64,000 nt of DNA from the NCBI GenBank assembly GCA_942490775.1, contig CALNYL010000009.1, positions 248,001-312,000 on the forward strand, read 5' to 3'. Position 1 is the stretch's first letter; each line of letters starts with the position of its first letter. The position numbers were made by a program, and so were the translations under genes. Below the pieces are notes generated by a model. It worked only from the letters and a program-made list of their open reading frames with translations, was not told the origin of the DNA and made no database searches. Positions 10,471 to 20,915 of this stretch are shown piece by piece. This stretch comes from UBA6489 sp942490775. GTDB taxonomy: Bacteria; Patescibacteriota; Gracilibacteria; BD1-5; UBA6164.

Positions 10471-11691
10471 ATGAAATACTTACCTGAGTCTTGAGAAAAT
10501 TTATTTCAAGGTATTAAAAAATTAATAAGAGAATATGAAGCTAAAAATTGAGCAGGAAGTAGCTTAAATATAGCTGTTTGAGAACCTGATACTAGCCCTC
10601 CAGAAACTCTTAGAAGAATAGTTGCTAATGAGGTGCTATCTTCTGATAATGCAAATCATACATATTGGGATAATAGAAGTCCTGAATGATTAAATAAAAA
10701 ATTAGTACTACATCACTCTGGAGTAGATATAGATGATTACGAACACTTAGATACCCTTTTGTTACCTTGAGAAAAACCTATGCTTGGGCTTTTGCCTATT
10801 GCTTGTTGAGCAAATAGACCAGAAGATTTTGAAAACAGTGGATATATGGTAAATGCACCAGCTTATGATGTAGTTAGTACTTGGACTTCTTACCTTTGAG
10901 AAGAGTCTTTTGTTTGGTCTATTTATTCTCATGAAGATTTTAGATTAAAAGTTGTAAATATACCAGAATGAAAAAAGCCTAGACTTATAGTAGTTGTAAA
11001 ACCATGAAATCCTTGTCCTGTATGAGCTTCAAGAGAAGAATGGGAGGAGGTTATAGAGTATTGTATAGAAAATAATATTAGACTTGTAAATGATGGGGCT
11101 TATTCTGGTGTGGTTCATAATAATCATATTTCCCTTTCTGAGGTAGCAAAAGATTATAAGGATTTGGATTGGATTGAGTTATTTTCTATTTCAAAGACTC
11201 TTAGTGCTTGTGGTTGGAGGGTTTGAGTTGCTGTTTGAAGTAAGGATTTTATTTGAGAGCTTACAAAGATAAAGTGAAATGCTGATTCTGGTGCTTTTTG
11301 ACCAGCTTTAGTATGATTGAATAAATATTTTGATACTGCAGAGAGTAAAATTGAGACAAAGGAAATTCAAGAAATGTATAAAAGAAGATTGGATATTCTT
11401 ATTTGAGTATTTACAGAGGCTGGGTTTGAAATGGCTTGCAGGGCTGATGCTTGATTTTTTATGCTATTTAAGTGTCCTAGGTTTGTGGATTGAGAGGAGG
11501 TTAAGAGTTCAGTAGATTTCAATGGACTTATGATAAATAAAATAGGTTTAGTTGGTGTGCCTTTTTCAGGTAGTGAGGTTGATTGAGAAAAGGAGCAGTT
11601 TATTAGGTATTCGGCTTGTTATGATGCTGAGAATGAAGGTAATATTAAGAGATTGAAGGAAGCTTTGAGGAAAGTTAAGGTTGAATATTAG
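10471..11691 (+). CDS. PLP-dependent class I/II aminotransferase
   Basis: 406 residues with the type I aminotransferase fold. The internal aldimine lysine is in FSISKTLSACGWRVG (near residue 249). NPCPVGA matches the conserved N-P-T-G loop, the NDGAYSGV segment supplies the PLP-contacting Asp and Tyr, and IRYSACYDAE near the end supplies the carboxylate-binding Arg. It moves amino groups between amino and keto acids. Closeness to dapB suggests an LL-diaminopimelate or aspartate role, but no other lysine-pathway gene is present, so the substrate is open. Confidence 0.85.
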
Positions 11692-11722
11692 GAGAGTTTA
11701 TTTACTAATCTATTAAAAAGTT

Positions 11723-11971
11723 ATGATAAAATTTATAACTACGGAATATCTTAAAAAATATAAAGTCCCAATATTTCTTTTATTTTTTATAATAGTATTT
11801 GGCGGATTATTTTTGATAGATTATTTATCTATTAAATATTTTGGTTGTACAATCCCCCTTGGTGGCAGTCATAAATTTGATGATAATACATGTGACTTTG
11901 GTTTAGATTATTTATTTGAAAAACTTATAGAAGTTATTTACAAACTCCGGATTTTTATCACCTGATCTTAG
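11723..11971 (+). CDS. Small single-span membrane protein
   Basis: 82 residues and not recognised. A basic N-terminus (MIKFITTEYLKKYK) is followed by one strong hydrophobic helix (residues 16-34) and a short outer part with two Cys (FGCTIPLGG and DNTCDFG) that could form a disulfide. It ends ITGS with TGA read as Gly before TAG. It lies between the aminotransferase and dapB on the same strand. Confidence 0.6.
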
Positions 11972-12037
11972 TCTGTATTATGGTAGGCTTGGAAAAATAA
12001 TTTTTAAAAAACTTTTACATCTTAACTAAAAAATACT

Positions 12038-12772
12038 ATGAAAATAGCAATTGTTTGATATGGTAGAATGGGGGTTCTTATAGAGCACCATGCTAAGGAA
12101 AAATGATATGAAATAGCAGTAGTAATAGATCCTATAAAATGAACTAAAAAAGAAGATTTACTAAATATAGATTTTGATGTGGCTATAGAGTTTTCTATTC
12201 CAAAAGTGGCTTTGGAAAATATGAAGTTTTATGCAGAAAATGATATGAAGGTAGTTATGGCTACTACTGGGTGGTATGATGAACTTGAGACTATAAAATG
12301 ATATTTTAAAGACTCAAAATGAGCTTTACTTTGGAGTGGGAATTTTTCTTTGGGTGTAAATTTATTTTGGAAAATGATAGAAAATGCTTCTAAGATAATG
12401 GATAAGTTTGAAGATTATGATGTATTTGGTCATGAGTTTCATCATAATAAAAAAGCAGATTCTCCTTCTGGAACACTTATAAATACAGGAACTGTGGTAC
12501 TTGAAAATATGAGTAGAAAAGAAAAAATAGTTACGGAGACTTTAGTAGAAAGACCAATAGAAGGTAATGAACTACATCTGACTTCTACTAGAGGTGGTAG
12601 TATACCATGAACTCATAGCATATATTTTGACTCGCCTTTTGATACTATAGAGATAAAGCATACTGCTAGGACTAGAGATGGTTTTGCTATTTGAGCTATA
12701 GTTTGTGCTAAATGGTTGAAGGATAAAAATTGATATTTTGAAATGAGGGATTTTATGAGGGAGGTGGTTTAG
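12038..12772 (+). CDS. dapB: 4-hydroxy-tetrahydrodipicolinate reductase DapB
   Basis: 244 residues, the usual length. It reduces the DapA product with NAD(P)H in lysine and diaminopimelate synthesis. The Rossmann loop is IVGYGRMG, EFSIP precedes the cofactor site, and the signature EFHHNKKADSPSGT carries the catalytic His and Lys residues. ARTRDGFAIGA closes the family pattern. No dapA, dapF or lysA occurs in the window, so it acts either with genes elsewhere or as a leftover step of a reduced pathway. Confidence 0.93.
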
Positions 12773-12836
12773 GATTTAAAATTTATATGAATAATTATAA
12801 TTTTGAATATAATTATGAAAAACCTCAATGTAACAG

Positions 12837-12876
12837 AAAAAAGATGATTCCTGTTCAATACAGAAATCATCTTTTA
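12837..12876 (+). terminator. Terminator after dapB
   Basis: AAAAGATGATT pairs with AATCATCTTTT, and an inner CTGT/ACAG extension closes the loop. Confidence 0.7.
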
Positions 12877-12961
12877 GATAATTAAATCTCTTTTTTATTT
12901 CCACTACACTTTAGTGGGGAGGGCAGTTCAAATTAGGGGTCTTTCTCTTAATTTTCAATTT

Positions 12962-13036
12962 TGGTACGCCCACGGAGAATTGAACTCCGGTTTACGCCGT
13001 GAGAGGGCGTCGTCCTAGCCACTAGACGATGAGCGC
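12962..13036 (-). tRNA. tRNA-Glu (anticodon CTC), CCA encoded
   Basis: A reverse-strand cloverleaf: acceptor GCGCTCA/TGGGCGT with G-T and T-G wobbles, D-arm GTCTAGTGGCTAGGAC typical of tRNA-Glu, anticodon loop CTCTCAC on a 5-bp stem, T-arm CGGAGTTCAATTCTCCG, discriminator A and CCA. It reads GAG codons. Confidence 0.93.
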
Positions 13037-13052
13037 GCATATATATAATTTT

Positions 13053-13110
13053 CCTTCCTCTCTCCCTTTCGTAGGAAAGGGAGTACTCGTAATGGAGTGG
13101 AGAGGGAGGT
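13053..13110. repeat. Nested palindromic repeat (REP-like)
   Basis: CTCCCTTTCGTAGGAAAGGGAG is bracketed by further CCTCTC/GAGAGG complementarity. It is more GC-rich than its surroundings and sits between rplK and tRNA-Glu. It resembles the palindromes at 23801, 30377, 31491, 32657, 38950 and 54682. Confidence 0.6.
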
Positions 13111-13116
13111 ATTTTT

Positions 13117-13578
13117 TTATAATTTAGCTGCAACTTCTTCCTTAGTCATACCATCAATCTCAGTAGTAACACCAGTAGCCCTAGCTGTACCTTGTACTAT
13201 TTTCATAGCTCAAGCTATATCTACAGCATTTAAATCAGGCATTTTTTCTTCAGCAACTTCCTTAACTTGATCAAAAGTCATATTACCAACTTTTTCTTTG
13301 TGAGGAACCCCTGAACCTTTTTTAAGATTTAACTTAGTTTTTATAAGAGTACTCATAGGCGGTTGTTTTACGATGAAGTCAAAACTTCTATCTTCGTAAA
13401 CTGTTATGATAACAGGAAGCTTAACCCCCATTTTATCTTTTGTTTGTTCATTGAATCTTTGAGTAAATTCTTGGATAGGTACTCAATGTTGTCCCAATGC
13501 AGGACCAACTGGAGGAGCTGGATTAGCTTGCCCTCAATTTATTTGTAATTTTATATATGCTTTAACTGCTTTAGCCAT
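13117..13578 (-). CDS. rplK: Ribosomal protein L11
   Basis: 153 residues, slightly longer than the usual 141. The N-terminus MAKAVKAYIKLQINWGQANP has the family pattern with A-x-P-P-V-G-P-A-L-G-Q just after. The C-terminal rRNA-binding domain shows KGSGVPHKEKVGNMT and IVQGTARATG. It binds the GTPase-associated region of 23S rRNA. One residue I read as W in QINWG is in fact TGA (Gly), giving NGGQANP. rplA, secE and nusG, its usual neighbours, are absent here. Confidence 0.93.
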
Positions 13579-13857
13579 AGTATTTTATTTAATGAATTTA
13601 AACAATAAAAATTGAAAAAATATTAATTAGTTTTTTCAAATTATTCCACTACTCTAGTATAAACATCTTCCCTTAAATTAATTTTCGGGATTAATTAAGG
13701 AAAATAATTATATTATCATGGTGTGATTTTAGAAGCTGAAACATTGTATAAAAAAAACATGGAAATGCAAATTTTTTGGGTTATTTTTAATGAATGTTCG
13801 AAAATTATTTAGAAACTTTAATTCTATTTTTAGAGACTATCTAAATAACTTTTTTTG
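13579..13857 (-). promoter_or_regulatory. rplK upstream region with a hairpin
   Basis: There is no convincing gene in this stretch. A hairpin at 13669-13701 (CTTAAATTAAT and ATTAATTAAGG) lies about 95 bases upstream of rplK and could be leader structure. A second imperfect inverted repeat (TTATTTAGA and TCTAAATAA) spans 13808-13851. Autoregulation by L11 leaders is known in other bacteria; here it is only a possibility. Confidence 0.3.
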
Positions 13858-13995
13858 TTAGTTTCTATTGTAAGTTATTTCTTGATAGTCAACTAAAACT
13901 AATGCTCTATTTTTTGTAGCAACTCTATAATTATAAACATATTTGTTATAAAAAAGTTTTTCCTTTACTGCTATTATTGATTTTAAAATACTCAT
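13858..13995 (-). CDS. Short hypothetical protein
   Basis: 45 residues (MSILKSIIAVKEKLFYNKYV, ending TYNRN), basic and Tyr-rich, with no Gly and no TGA. It precedes the L11 leader on the same strand. The middle (VATKNRALVLVDYQEI) could form a small beta structure. It is not recognised. Its coding status rests only on an open frame with a plausible start. Confidence 0.4.
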   Translation of the reverse strand: MSILKSIIAVKEKLFYNKYVYNYRVATKNRALVLVDYQEITYNRN

Positions 13996-14087
13996 AAAAC
14001 TTGTTTTTAAGAAATAATTTTTATAATAACATTATATCATACATTAAAAATCAAGTCAAAAAAATAATATATTAAAAAAAGAACTAT

Positions 14088-14903
14088 ATGGAAATATTTT
14101 GAATAACACTTACAAAAACAACACAAAAAGAGCTATTAGAAAAGATTTTAGAACTAGAAAAGCAAATAATAATATTTACTCCGAATCCTGAAATATTATT
14201 AAAAATTAGAACAGATACAGAATTTAAAAACATACTAGAAAAAGCAAATTATTTACTACCAGATGGAGTAGGAATATTTATAGCCTACCAAATACTATCA
14301 AGTAAACAAAAAAGTAAAATTTTACAGATACTAAGATTACCAATCTACATATCAAACTTATTTTTTAGAAGAAGATATTTGTATGAAAAATATTGAGAAA
14401 GAATCTGTGGAAGTGATTTAACAAAATTATTATTAAAAGAACTAAATATGGTATGAGAAAAAATAATCGTTGTAGATTTATACTCTCCTCAAGATGAAAA
14501 TAAAGTTAAATATCAAAAAATATTTAAAACAAAATTAAATAAAATTTACAATAACCTAGGGGTAGAATATCATATTTATGACGAAAGCAAAAAAGAAGAA
14601 ATAATTGAAAAAATAAAATTATCAAAATCTAAAATCTTATTTTCAACACTGTGAATGAAAAAACAAGAAGAATCAATCATAGAAATAACTCAAAAATGTA
14701 ATAATATAAAATTAGCTCTATGAATAGGTTCAAGCTTTGACTATTTTACAGGATTTCAAAAAAGAGCCCCTAAATTTATGAGAATACTTTGAATAGAATG
14801 GTTTTACAGAATATTTACCTGACCACAAAAAATTAAGAGACTAAAAAGAGTTTATAATGCAATATTTGTATTTACTTGGAATGTAATTAAATCTAAAAAA
14901 TAA
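14088..14903 (+). CDS. WecG/TagA/CpsF-family glycosyltransferase
   Basis: 271 residues. The family adds ManNAc(A)-type sugars to lipid-linked acceptors in teichoic acid or enterobacterial common antigen synthesis. Its marks are all present: FTPNPEILLKI, then NYLLPDGVGIFIA, ERICGSDLTKLL, FSTLGMKKQEE, the GSSFDYFTGFQKRAPKFMR block and LGIEWFYRIFTGP. It has no membrane anchor but the C-terminal region is typical for peripheral membrane binding. It overlaps nothing and is followed after three bases by tyrA, so the two are in one transcript though functionally unlinked. Confidence 0.9.
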
Positions 14904-14906
14904 ATT

Positions 14907-15956
14907 ATGAAAAAAATAACGATAATTGGTTGAACTGATGGTTTTTGAAAATGGCTTTGAGTATTTTTAGTAAAAGATTTTGGTGAAAAAATAAGTCTTA
15001 CTATAACTTGAAGAAATAAAAAAAAATGAGAAAAGGTAAGTAGGAGTATCGGATGTAGTTTCAATAGTGATAATATTGACTCAGTAAAAGATGCTGATTT
15101 TATAGTATTTTCTGTGCCTATATTTTGTATGGAAAGTACTATGAAGAAGGTTTTACCACATGTAAAACAAAACAGTATAGTTTTAGATGTAACTTCTATA
15201 AAATGATTTACGACTCACACAATGGAAAAATATGCACCAAAATCAGTGCTAGTAATCCCAACACATCCAATGTTTTGACCATACTATAAGAATCTAGATT
15301 GACAAATAGTGGTTTTAACACCAAAAGAAGAGGTAAAAAAAGACACCAGATACAAAAAACTAAAAGAATATTTATCAGATAAATGAATAAAGTTAATAGA
15401 AGCAACTTCAAAAGAACATGATAAAATGATGGCTGTAGTTCAGGGGTTAACCCATTATAATTTTTTTGTATTATGAGAAACAGTTAAGAGATTAGAAATA
15501 GATATAAGGAGATCTATGGATTTTGTTTCGCCTATTTATAAGATAATGATGTCATCGGTAGCTAGATATATGTGACAAAACCCTAAACTTTATTGAGATA
15601 TACAAATGTTTAATGAAGAGGTATTATGAGTTCATAAAACATTTATGGAAGCAAGTAGTGATTTTAATGATTTTATAAAAAATAAAAATGAAGATGGTTT
15701 TGTTAAAACTATAGAAGAAACTTGAAAATATTTTTGAAAAGAAAATACTGATGATTGACAGAAATATACGGATAAGATAACTTTTTTAGTTTCTAAACAA
15801 ACTAAAAAGATTAAAGCAAATATTTGAAAACAATCAAAATTCGAAAATATTTATAATTGAGAAATTTTAGATACAAAAATAAAAAGCTTTGATTATAAAA
15901 AAATATTTTTAGAAGGAAATGTAATTTTGGACTTAAATGAGCGGATTATTATTTAA
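14907..15956 (+). CDS. tyrA: Prephenate dehydrogenase-like protein TyrA
   Basis: 349 residues. It oxidises prephenate to hydroxyphenylpyruvate with NAD(P)+ in tyrosine synthesis. The Rossmann motif ITIIGGTDGFGKWLGVF, the FSVPIFC turn, VLDVTSIKGFT and IPTHPMFGP are characteristic, and the helical C-terminal half contains the conserved KEHDKMMAVVQGLTHYNFF. After residue 270 the sequence departs from the core family and is Lys-rich with no known regulatory domain. No chorismate-pathway gene is nearby, so the enzyme is isolated here. Confidence 0.88.
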
Positions 15957-15963
15957 TACAATT

Positions 15964-16356
15964 CTATTTTGATATGCTTTCTAGATATTCGTTGAATTTT
16001 AAATTGGGTATAAGTATTTTTTGGTCTATATAGTTCTCAAATGTTATGTATTCTCAGAAATTAACTTCAGGATATTTTTTTTGAACCGTTTCATTGAAGA
16101 GTTTTTTACTTTCTTCTCTGATCTCATTCATTTTTTTGTTACTTTCTTCATCAGACAAAGAAAAATCAGAAGCAAATCCCATAATCTTCTTTAACTGAGG
16201 AGTTAATATTTCTATTGAATATTCAGAGATTTCTTGCTGTTTTTCTGTTGATAAATCTTTAAAATCTCCTTTTTCTATTGTTATTTCAGTTTTACCACAA
16301 GAGAATAGTAATAATACACTTATAGATATTATAAGTAATTTTAGTATTTTTTTCAT
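15964..16356 (-). CDS. Small lipoprotein, unknown
   Basis: 130 residues. A lipoprotein signal (MKKILKLLIISISVLLLFSC, lipobox LFSC) is followed by a helical, charged mature part (STEKQQEISEYSIEILTPQL, DEESNKKMNEIREESKKL). One TGA-Gly joins the last third (YITFENYIDQKILIP). It is not recognised. It converges on tyrA with only seven bases between stops. Confidence 0.7.
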
Positions 16357-16459
16357 AATAAATAAATTATTAATAATTTTATAGATAAAAATAGATAAAA
16401 ATAGAAAAAAATCAAATAAAAATTGTTTTCTGAAAAAATAAAAAACAATTAAATTTCTA

Positions 16460-16487
16460 TTGAATTATTATAAAAAAACTATACAAT
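16460..16487 (+). promoter_or_regulatory. Sigma-70-type promoter for hsp20
   Basis: TTGAAT and TACAAT are separated by 16 bases, about 33 bases upstream of the hsp20 start. No CIRCE-like repeat is seen here, unlike dnaK. Confidence 0.5.
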
Positions 16488-16519
16488 AAGGATTAATTTA
16501 GTATTAAAAATAAAAATTT

Positions 16520-16951
16520 ATGTTTAAAGTATTTTGAGTTTGAGATGATGATGAAGAGTGAAGAGAGGTTTGAATTGAATTGTGAGAAGAAGATTCTGGT
16601 CAAGAGGAGATATGACAGATAGCTCTAGATATATTAGAAAATGATGAGTATATGATAATAGTTGCTCCTATTGCTTGAGTTGAGTTGTCTGAGATAGATT
16701 TGTACTTAAATAAAAATGTACTTACCTTAAGGTGAAAAAGAGAAAAACCAGAGTGAGTATACGAAGATGGAATGAAAATTAGAAATTCAGAGTGTTTTTG
16801 GGGCAAGTTTGTTAGAAATATTATATTGCCAGAAAATTTGAATTTTAAAAAAATAAAAGCTATTATGGAAAATAATTTATTAATAGTTAGCATTCCTAAA
16901 CAAACATTTAATTCTAAAAGTATAAAGATAGATAAAGTACAAGTTGATTAA
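16520..16951 (+). CDS. Small heat shock protein (Hsp20)
   Basis: 143 residues. The alpha-crystallin domain spans roughly residues 45-135: YMIIVAPIAGVELSEIDLYL, NVLTLRGKREKPEG, then CFWGKFVRNIILPENLNFKK and NNLLIVSIPK, which is the usual strand order with the I-x-I/V-like tail region degenerate. Small heat shock proteins hold unfolded proteins without ATP. The N-terminus is short, acidic and Gly-rich with many TGA codons. It leads a tight three-gene run. Confidence 0.85.
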
Positions 16952-16969
16952 AAAATAACCACTGAAAAA

Positions 16970-17182
16970 ATGAAAAAATCAATGAAGAAGATAGATAAAG
17001 TAGTTACCTCTGCTATTATTGGCTCTGCTGTAATTTCTATTTTTGGTCTTTCTAGAACAAAAAAATGAAAAAAGGTAGCATGATGACTTTTTTGAACTAT
17101 GGCAAATATGTTTAAGTGAATATTTTCTATGTTAGGAAAGGTTATGCTGAAAATTACTTGACTTTCTTCTAAGAAAAAATAG
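16970..17182 (+). CDS. Small basic membrane-associated protein
   Basis: 70 residues, Lys- and Gly-rich, with two hydrophobic stretches (AIIGSAVISIFGL and GLFGTMANMFKGIFSMLGK) separated by a basic turn (SRTKKGKK), and a Lys tail. This resembles amphipathic helical peptides or small inner-membrane proteins. It is not recognised. It lies 18 bases after hsp20 and 2 bases before the next gene, so it belongs to the same operon. Confidence 0.6.
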
Positions 17183-17184
17183 TT

Positions 17185-17901
17185 ATGAAAAATACAATGC
17201 AAAAAAAAATAATTTCAATTTTTACTGTCTTATTTATTTCAGTGAATAGTGTTTTTTTTTATGTACCATTTGTTAATGCTGAATCTTGTGCTGCGATAAC
17301 TTGTGGAGACTTAAAATCAAAATGTCAGTCTTGTATAGCAGCTCATAAGGCATGAACTTCTGCAAGTATTTCAGATTTTATTTGTCTTAATAGTACAAAT
17401 GAAGTTGAGGTAGTTTTGCAAATATTACTTGATGAAAAATTTAAGGAAATAGATATAGAGCTTTCCGACTATATTGATAATTTAGATAAGGAGAAATTAT
17501 ACTCAGAAGAAGATTTAGATGGTGTAGTGTCGTCGTTTTCTGTTTATTGAGTTTATCGGAATGAGTATGCATCTTTGTGTAAAGAGGGGATATTACAAAG
17601 CTATACCGAGTGTTCTAGTAATGTGTGACTTAAGTCTGTAAGGGAATTTTTGTGATGAGAGAATGGGGGATTATGTATCCAGTTAGTTAATAGGAAAATG
17701 GAAGCTTATAGAGCTATATTATATACAGTATTAAAACTTAATAAGAGCAGAGTTAGAAAAGAGGCTAGAAAAAGTTATGCTACAGCTCAAAGAGAAAGAT
17801 ATACTAGGTTGATTAATACAATGGCTATGGTTTTGTTGTATTTAGAAAAGATTTGGAAGGTTTGGAATGAAAAAATTCCTAATCCTTACGGTTGTGAGTA
17901 A
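17185..17901 (+). CDS. Secreted cysteine-containing protein, unknown
   Basis: 238 residues. A long signal peptide (residues 1-32, ending FVNAESCA) exports it. The N-terminal third is Cys-rich (SCAAITCGDLKSKCQSCIAA), followed by acidic helical sequence, more Cys, and a strongly basic C-terminal helix region (RVRKEARKSYATAQRER). The last Cys is at the C-terminus (PYGCE). Disulfide bonding outside the membrane is likely. It shares the layout of the exported protein at 21194-22000 but not obvious sequence identity. The function is unknown. Confidence 0.65.
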
Positions 17902-18011
17902 TTTTATCTAAGTAAATTTTTAAGTAATTTTTTTTGAAATAAATAAAAATTTGATTTATTTTTTTTTACTTTTATAATTATGTGGTAATTTAATTTATAA
18001 AAAAAAATGTT

Positions 18012-18368
18012 ATGAAGAAGATTTTGATCTTAATGTTTTCTCTTATTTTACTTGCTTCTTGTGGTTCTAGTGATAATAAATGAGATGAGTGAGAAAAATG
18101 AGGTAGTTCTACATGAGTTATTGATGAGTCTTGAACAAATGGAACTTGAGAGACTGTTGATGATAGTCTAGGTGAAACAAATTCAAATTCTGGAAGTGAA
18201 GATGATGTTGTTATTACATGAACTGACGGTTCATGAGCTATAGAAGATGCTACAACTGAAAATGAAAAAGAATTGATGGAGGGTTTTGAAGCAGAGTTAG
18301 ATGATATACTTTCAGTGCTTTGAGTTGACTGAGATCTGGATCTTATTTGAACAGATGAAATAGAATAA
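18012..18368 (+). CDS. Gly/Asp/Ser-rich lipoprotein
   Basis: 118 residues. The lipoprotein signal MKKILILMFSLILLASCGSS is followed by a low-complexity, very acidic mature chain with many TGA-written glycines (DEGEKGGSSTG, TNGTGETVDD). It ends VDGDLDLIGTDEIE. It is comparable in kind to the acidic lipoprotein at 1256. It may be a disordered surface spacer; no domain is visible. Confidence 0.7.
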
Positions 18369-18386
18369 TAGTAAAAAAAATAGAAA

Positions 18387-19082
18387 ATGAATAGCAATTT
18401 TTTGGATAGGATTGTAAATAAAATAGAAGAGAGGGGGGAGATTTCCCCTTTTTTATTTCTTTGAAGTAATAAGAATAAATTAAGTTTTGAGATAGAAAAT
18501 ATTATACTTAAACTTTTTGAAAAATATTCTATTGATTCTTCTAGTTTGTTTAGGCTTCAAGATGATTGAGCTAATATAAAGATAAAGGATTTAAAAGAAT
18601 TTCTTTCTAAATCAAATCAAAAGCCTAGATTTAAGTTCCAAGTTTTTTTAATAGAGAATATATCTAGGTTTACTTTAAAGTCGGCTAATTCTTGTTTAAA
18701 GTTTTTTGAGGAGCCTAGTGAGTGAAATATTGTTTTTTTAACTAATAAATCAGAAGCAGGTATATTAGATACTATAATTTCCAGAGTACAAATAGTCAAT
18801 TTTAGTTCAGATATATTATCAAAAAAAAATGATTTTTTCTATTGTTTAATAGATTCTTATATAAAAACTAATGATTATAAATTAATATCATATTTTTTTA
18901 CTGAAAAATTAGAAAAAACTGAATATATAATTTTTTTAAAAACTTTAATTTTTTATATTAAGGAAAATTTTGTATTTATTGATTTGCTTGATGATTTGGA
19001 GAAAGATATAAATTTAATTCAGAAAAATAATTTATTAGCTAAGTATGTTGTAGATAAGTTTTTACTAAGTATGAGAATGTAG
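18387..19082 (+). CDS. holB: DNA polymerase III delta-prime-like subunit
   Basis: 231 residues, shorter than typical delta-prime. It is a clamp-loader protein that helps place the sliding clamp on DNA. A degenerate P-loop region (FLFLGSNKNKLS) lacks a GKT, as in true delta-prime. The conserved block FKFQVFLIENISRFTLKSAN, then CLKFFEEPSEG and FLTNKSEAGILDTIISR (SRC-like motif with V for C) identifies the family. The C-terminal collar domain is reduced. The upstream lipoprotein is 18 bases away. Confidence 0.82.
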
Positions 19083-19230
19083 TTATATAAATCTAAGGGG
19101 TATCCTCTAATATCTTGATTATTTTATTTGTAAAAGGATAAAATATATTTTTATTTATTATCTAATTTAGCTATATAAAAGCAATTTAAATATTTTTTTA
19201 AAATAAAAGAAAAAAACATGGTATTTTTTT

Positions 19231-19258
19231 TTGACTAAGACATATTTTTTTATATAAT
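19231..19258 (+). promoter_or_regulatory. Strong promoter for the rpsT-infC-rpmI-rplT cluster
   Basis: TTGACT and a perfect TATAAT are spaced by 16 bases, 32 bases before the S20 start. Confidence 0.7.
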
Positions 19259-19290
19259 CCCAGAGCTTATTTATTTTTAATATGTATAAA

Positions 19291-19596
19291 ATGCCAATTA
19301 TTAAGTCAGCAAAGAAACAGCTGAGACAAAATAAGAAAAATAAAGCTAGAAATGATTATTTTAAGAACCAATATAGAGAAGCTAGAGTGGCTTTTGAAAA
19401 GGCTATAAAAGATAAGAATTTAGAAGCTGCTAAGGAAGTATTTTTCAACAAGAAGGATGAAGATTGAAAAAATGTAAAGTCATGATTACAATCAATAATT
19501 GATAAATTATCAAAAAAAGGTATAATACACAAGAATAATGCCTCTAGGAAGAAATCTAAATTTGTAAGAATGATGAAAACTCTAGAGCAATCTTAG
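19291..19596 (+). CDS. rpsT: Ribosomal protein S20
   Basis: 101 residues from ATG 19291; an ATG three codons earlier is also in frame, but MPIIKSAKKQLRQNKKNK is the family start. The protein is a Lys-rich three-helix bundle that binds 16S rRNA; the end IIHKNNASRKKSKFVRMM matches the conserved H-x-N-x-A-x-R-K-K-S. It heads a translation cluster. Confidence 0.9.
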
Positions 19597-19611
19597 AATT
19601 TAACAACATTA

Positions 19612-20127
19612 ATGAAAGAAAAAGCAAGAAAATTAAATAATGAAATAAGGGCTCAGAAAGTTCAACTTATAACCGATGAGTGAGAAAATTTATGAGAAAT
19701 GTCTTTGTCGGAAGCTAAGCAAAAGGCAGTTGAACAAAGTTTGGACTTGATGGAGATTTGAAGAAATTGAGATGTTGTTATAGTGAAGATTTTAGATTAT
19801 GGAAAGCATCTTTATAGACAGAAGAAGCAAGAAAGAAAAAATAAGTCTAAATGAAAATCGCCAGATTTGAAAACTATTAGAATAACATTCAAAATAGGAG
19901 AACATGATTTGGAGATAAAAAAGAAGCAGGCTGAGAAGTTTTCTAAAGGACAACATCCTTTAAAAATATCTTTGATGCTGAGGTGAAGAGAAAATCACTA
20001 TATTGATTTGGCTAGAGATAAAATTACAGGTTTTGTGAAATCTTTGGATGAAATATATAAATTGGATTGAACGATTAAACAAAATAGAAATACATTTTTA
20101 GCAATGTTAAAACCTTTGGGTAAATAA
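19612..20127 (+). CDS. infC: Translation initiation factor IF-3
   Basis: 171 residues, the normal length. The N-domain starts LNNEIRAQKVQLITDEGENL. The linker holds ILDYGKHLYRQKKQERKNK, and the C-domain has KTIRITFKIGEHDLEIK and ISLMLRGREN. It keeps ribosomal subunits apart and checks the start codon. The start is ATG; infC in many bacteria uses AUU for autocontrol, and that is not the case here. It is 15 bases after rpsT. Confidence 0.95.
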
Positions 20128-20149
20128 ATTTATTTGATAAAAAGTAGTT

Positions 20150-20344
20150 ATGGCATTAAAAACCAGAAAATGAGTAGCTAAGAGAGTTAAAAAGACTTGA
20201 AGCTGAAAATTTAAACTTGGGAAAGCTTGTAAAAAGCATTTACTTTCTGATAAAACGAAAAAAGCAAAGGGAAGAAATAAATATGGTCTTATGGTTTCTA
20301 ATTCTGAAAAGAAAAAAATAGCTAGGCAACTACCTTATGCTTAG
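20150..20344 (+). CDS. rpmI: Ribosomal protein L35
   Basis: 64 residues with the classical MALKTRKGVAKRVKKTGSGK start and KKHLLSDKTKKAKGR middle. It follows infC by 22 bases in the widespread infC-rpmI-rplT order. Confidence 0.95.
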
Positions 20345-20368
20345 ATTTTACCTCTATCTTGAATTTTT

Positions 20369-20390
20369 CCTCTTTCTCAGGAGAAAGAGG
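20369..20390 (+). terminator. Hairpin between rpmI and rplT
   Basis: CCTCTTTCTC and GAGAAAGAGG form a 10-bp stem with a two-base loop; a T-rich stretch follows a few bases later. It may terminate or attenuate transcription ahead of rplT, giving separate control of L20. Confidence 0.6.
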
Positions 20391-20464
20391 TTATAATTTT
20401 TTACTGAGGGTTTTTTGTGTATATTGATTTTTTAAAATAGTTTATTAATATTAAATTAAGAAAA

Positions 20465-20809
20465 ATGGTTAGAGTAAAAAGAGGTCTGATGACTAAAAAA
20501 AGACATAAGAAAGTTATAAAAGCTACAAAGTGATATAGAATGCTTAGTTCAAGGGTTTTCTCTAGAGCTAAGAATGCTTGGATGAAGGCTTGATTAAATT
20601 CTTATATTTGAAGAAAGTCTAAAAAGAGAACTTTTAGAAGGTTGTGGAATAGTAGAATAAATTCTGCTGTGAGACAATATGACATGAATTATTCTAAGTT
20701 TATAAATGCATTATACTTAAAGAATGTTAAGCTTGATAGAAAGGCTCTTTCTAATTTAGCTATTTCAAATCCTGATGTATTTAAAAATGTTGTTAGTTTT
20801 GTTAAATAG
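20465..20809 (+). CDS. rplT: Ribosomal protein L20
   Basis: 114 residues, the normal length. The start MVRVKRGLMTKKRHKKVIKA, the central KGYRMLSSRVFSRAKNAWMK, and RTFRRLWNSRINSAVRQ are family signatures. It is an early 50S assembly protein. It is separated from rpmI by a hairpin. Confidence 0.95.
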
Positions 20810-20915
20810 ATTTTTTTATTCTGAAGGGAAAAATATTAAATTTTAGTCTTAGGAAATAAATTCTCCTATTTTCTGTCAGCTGTATAACATTTTATATTCT
20901 ACGAGGCAGTTTTTC

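Noticed and set aside
17990..18397. 135-codon reverse open frame rich in Ser/Thr/Pro
   Set aside because: It is the mirror of a Gly/Asp/Ser-rich forward lipoprotein gene with a clear signal peptide; low-complexity sequence leaves the other strand open.
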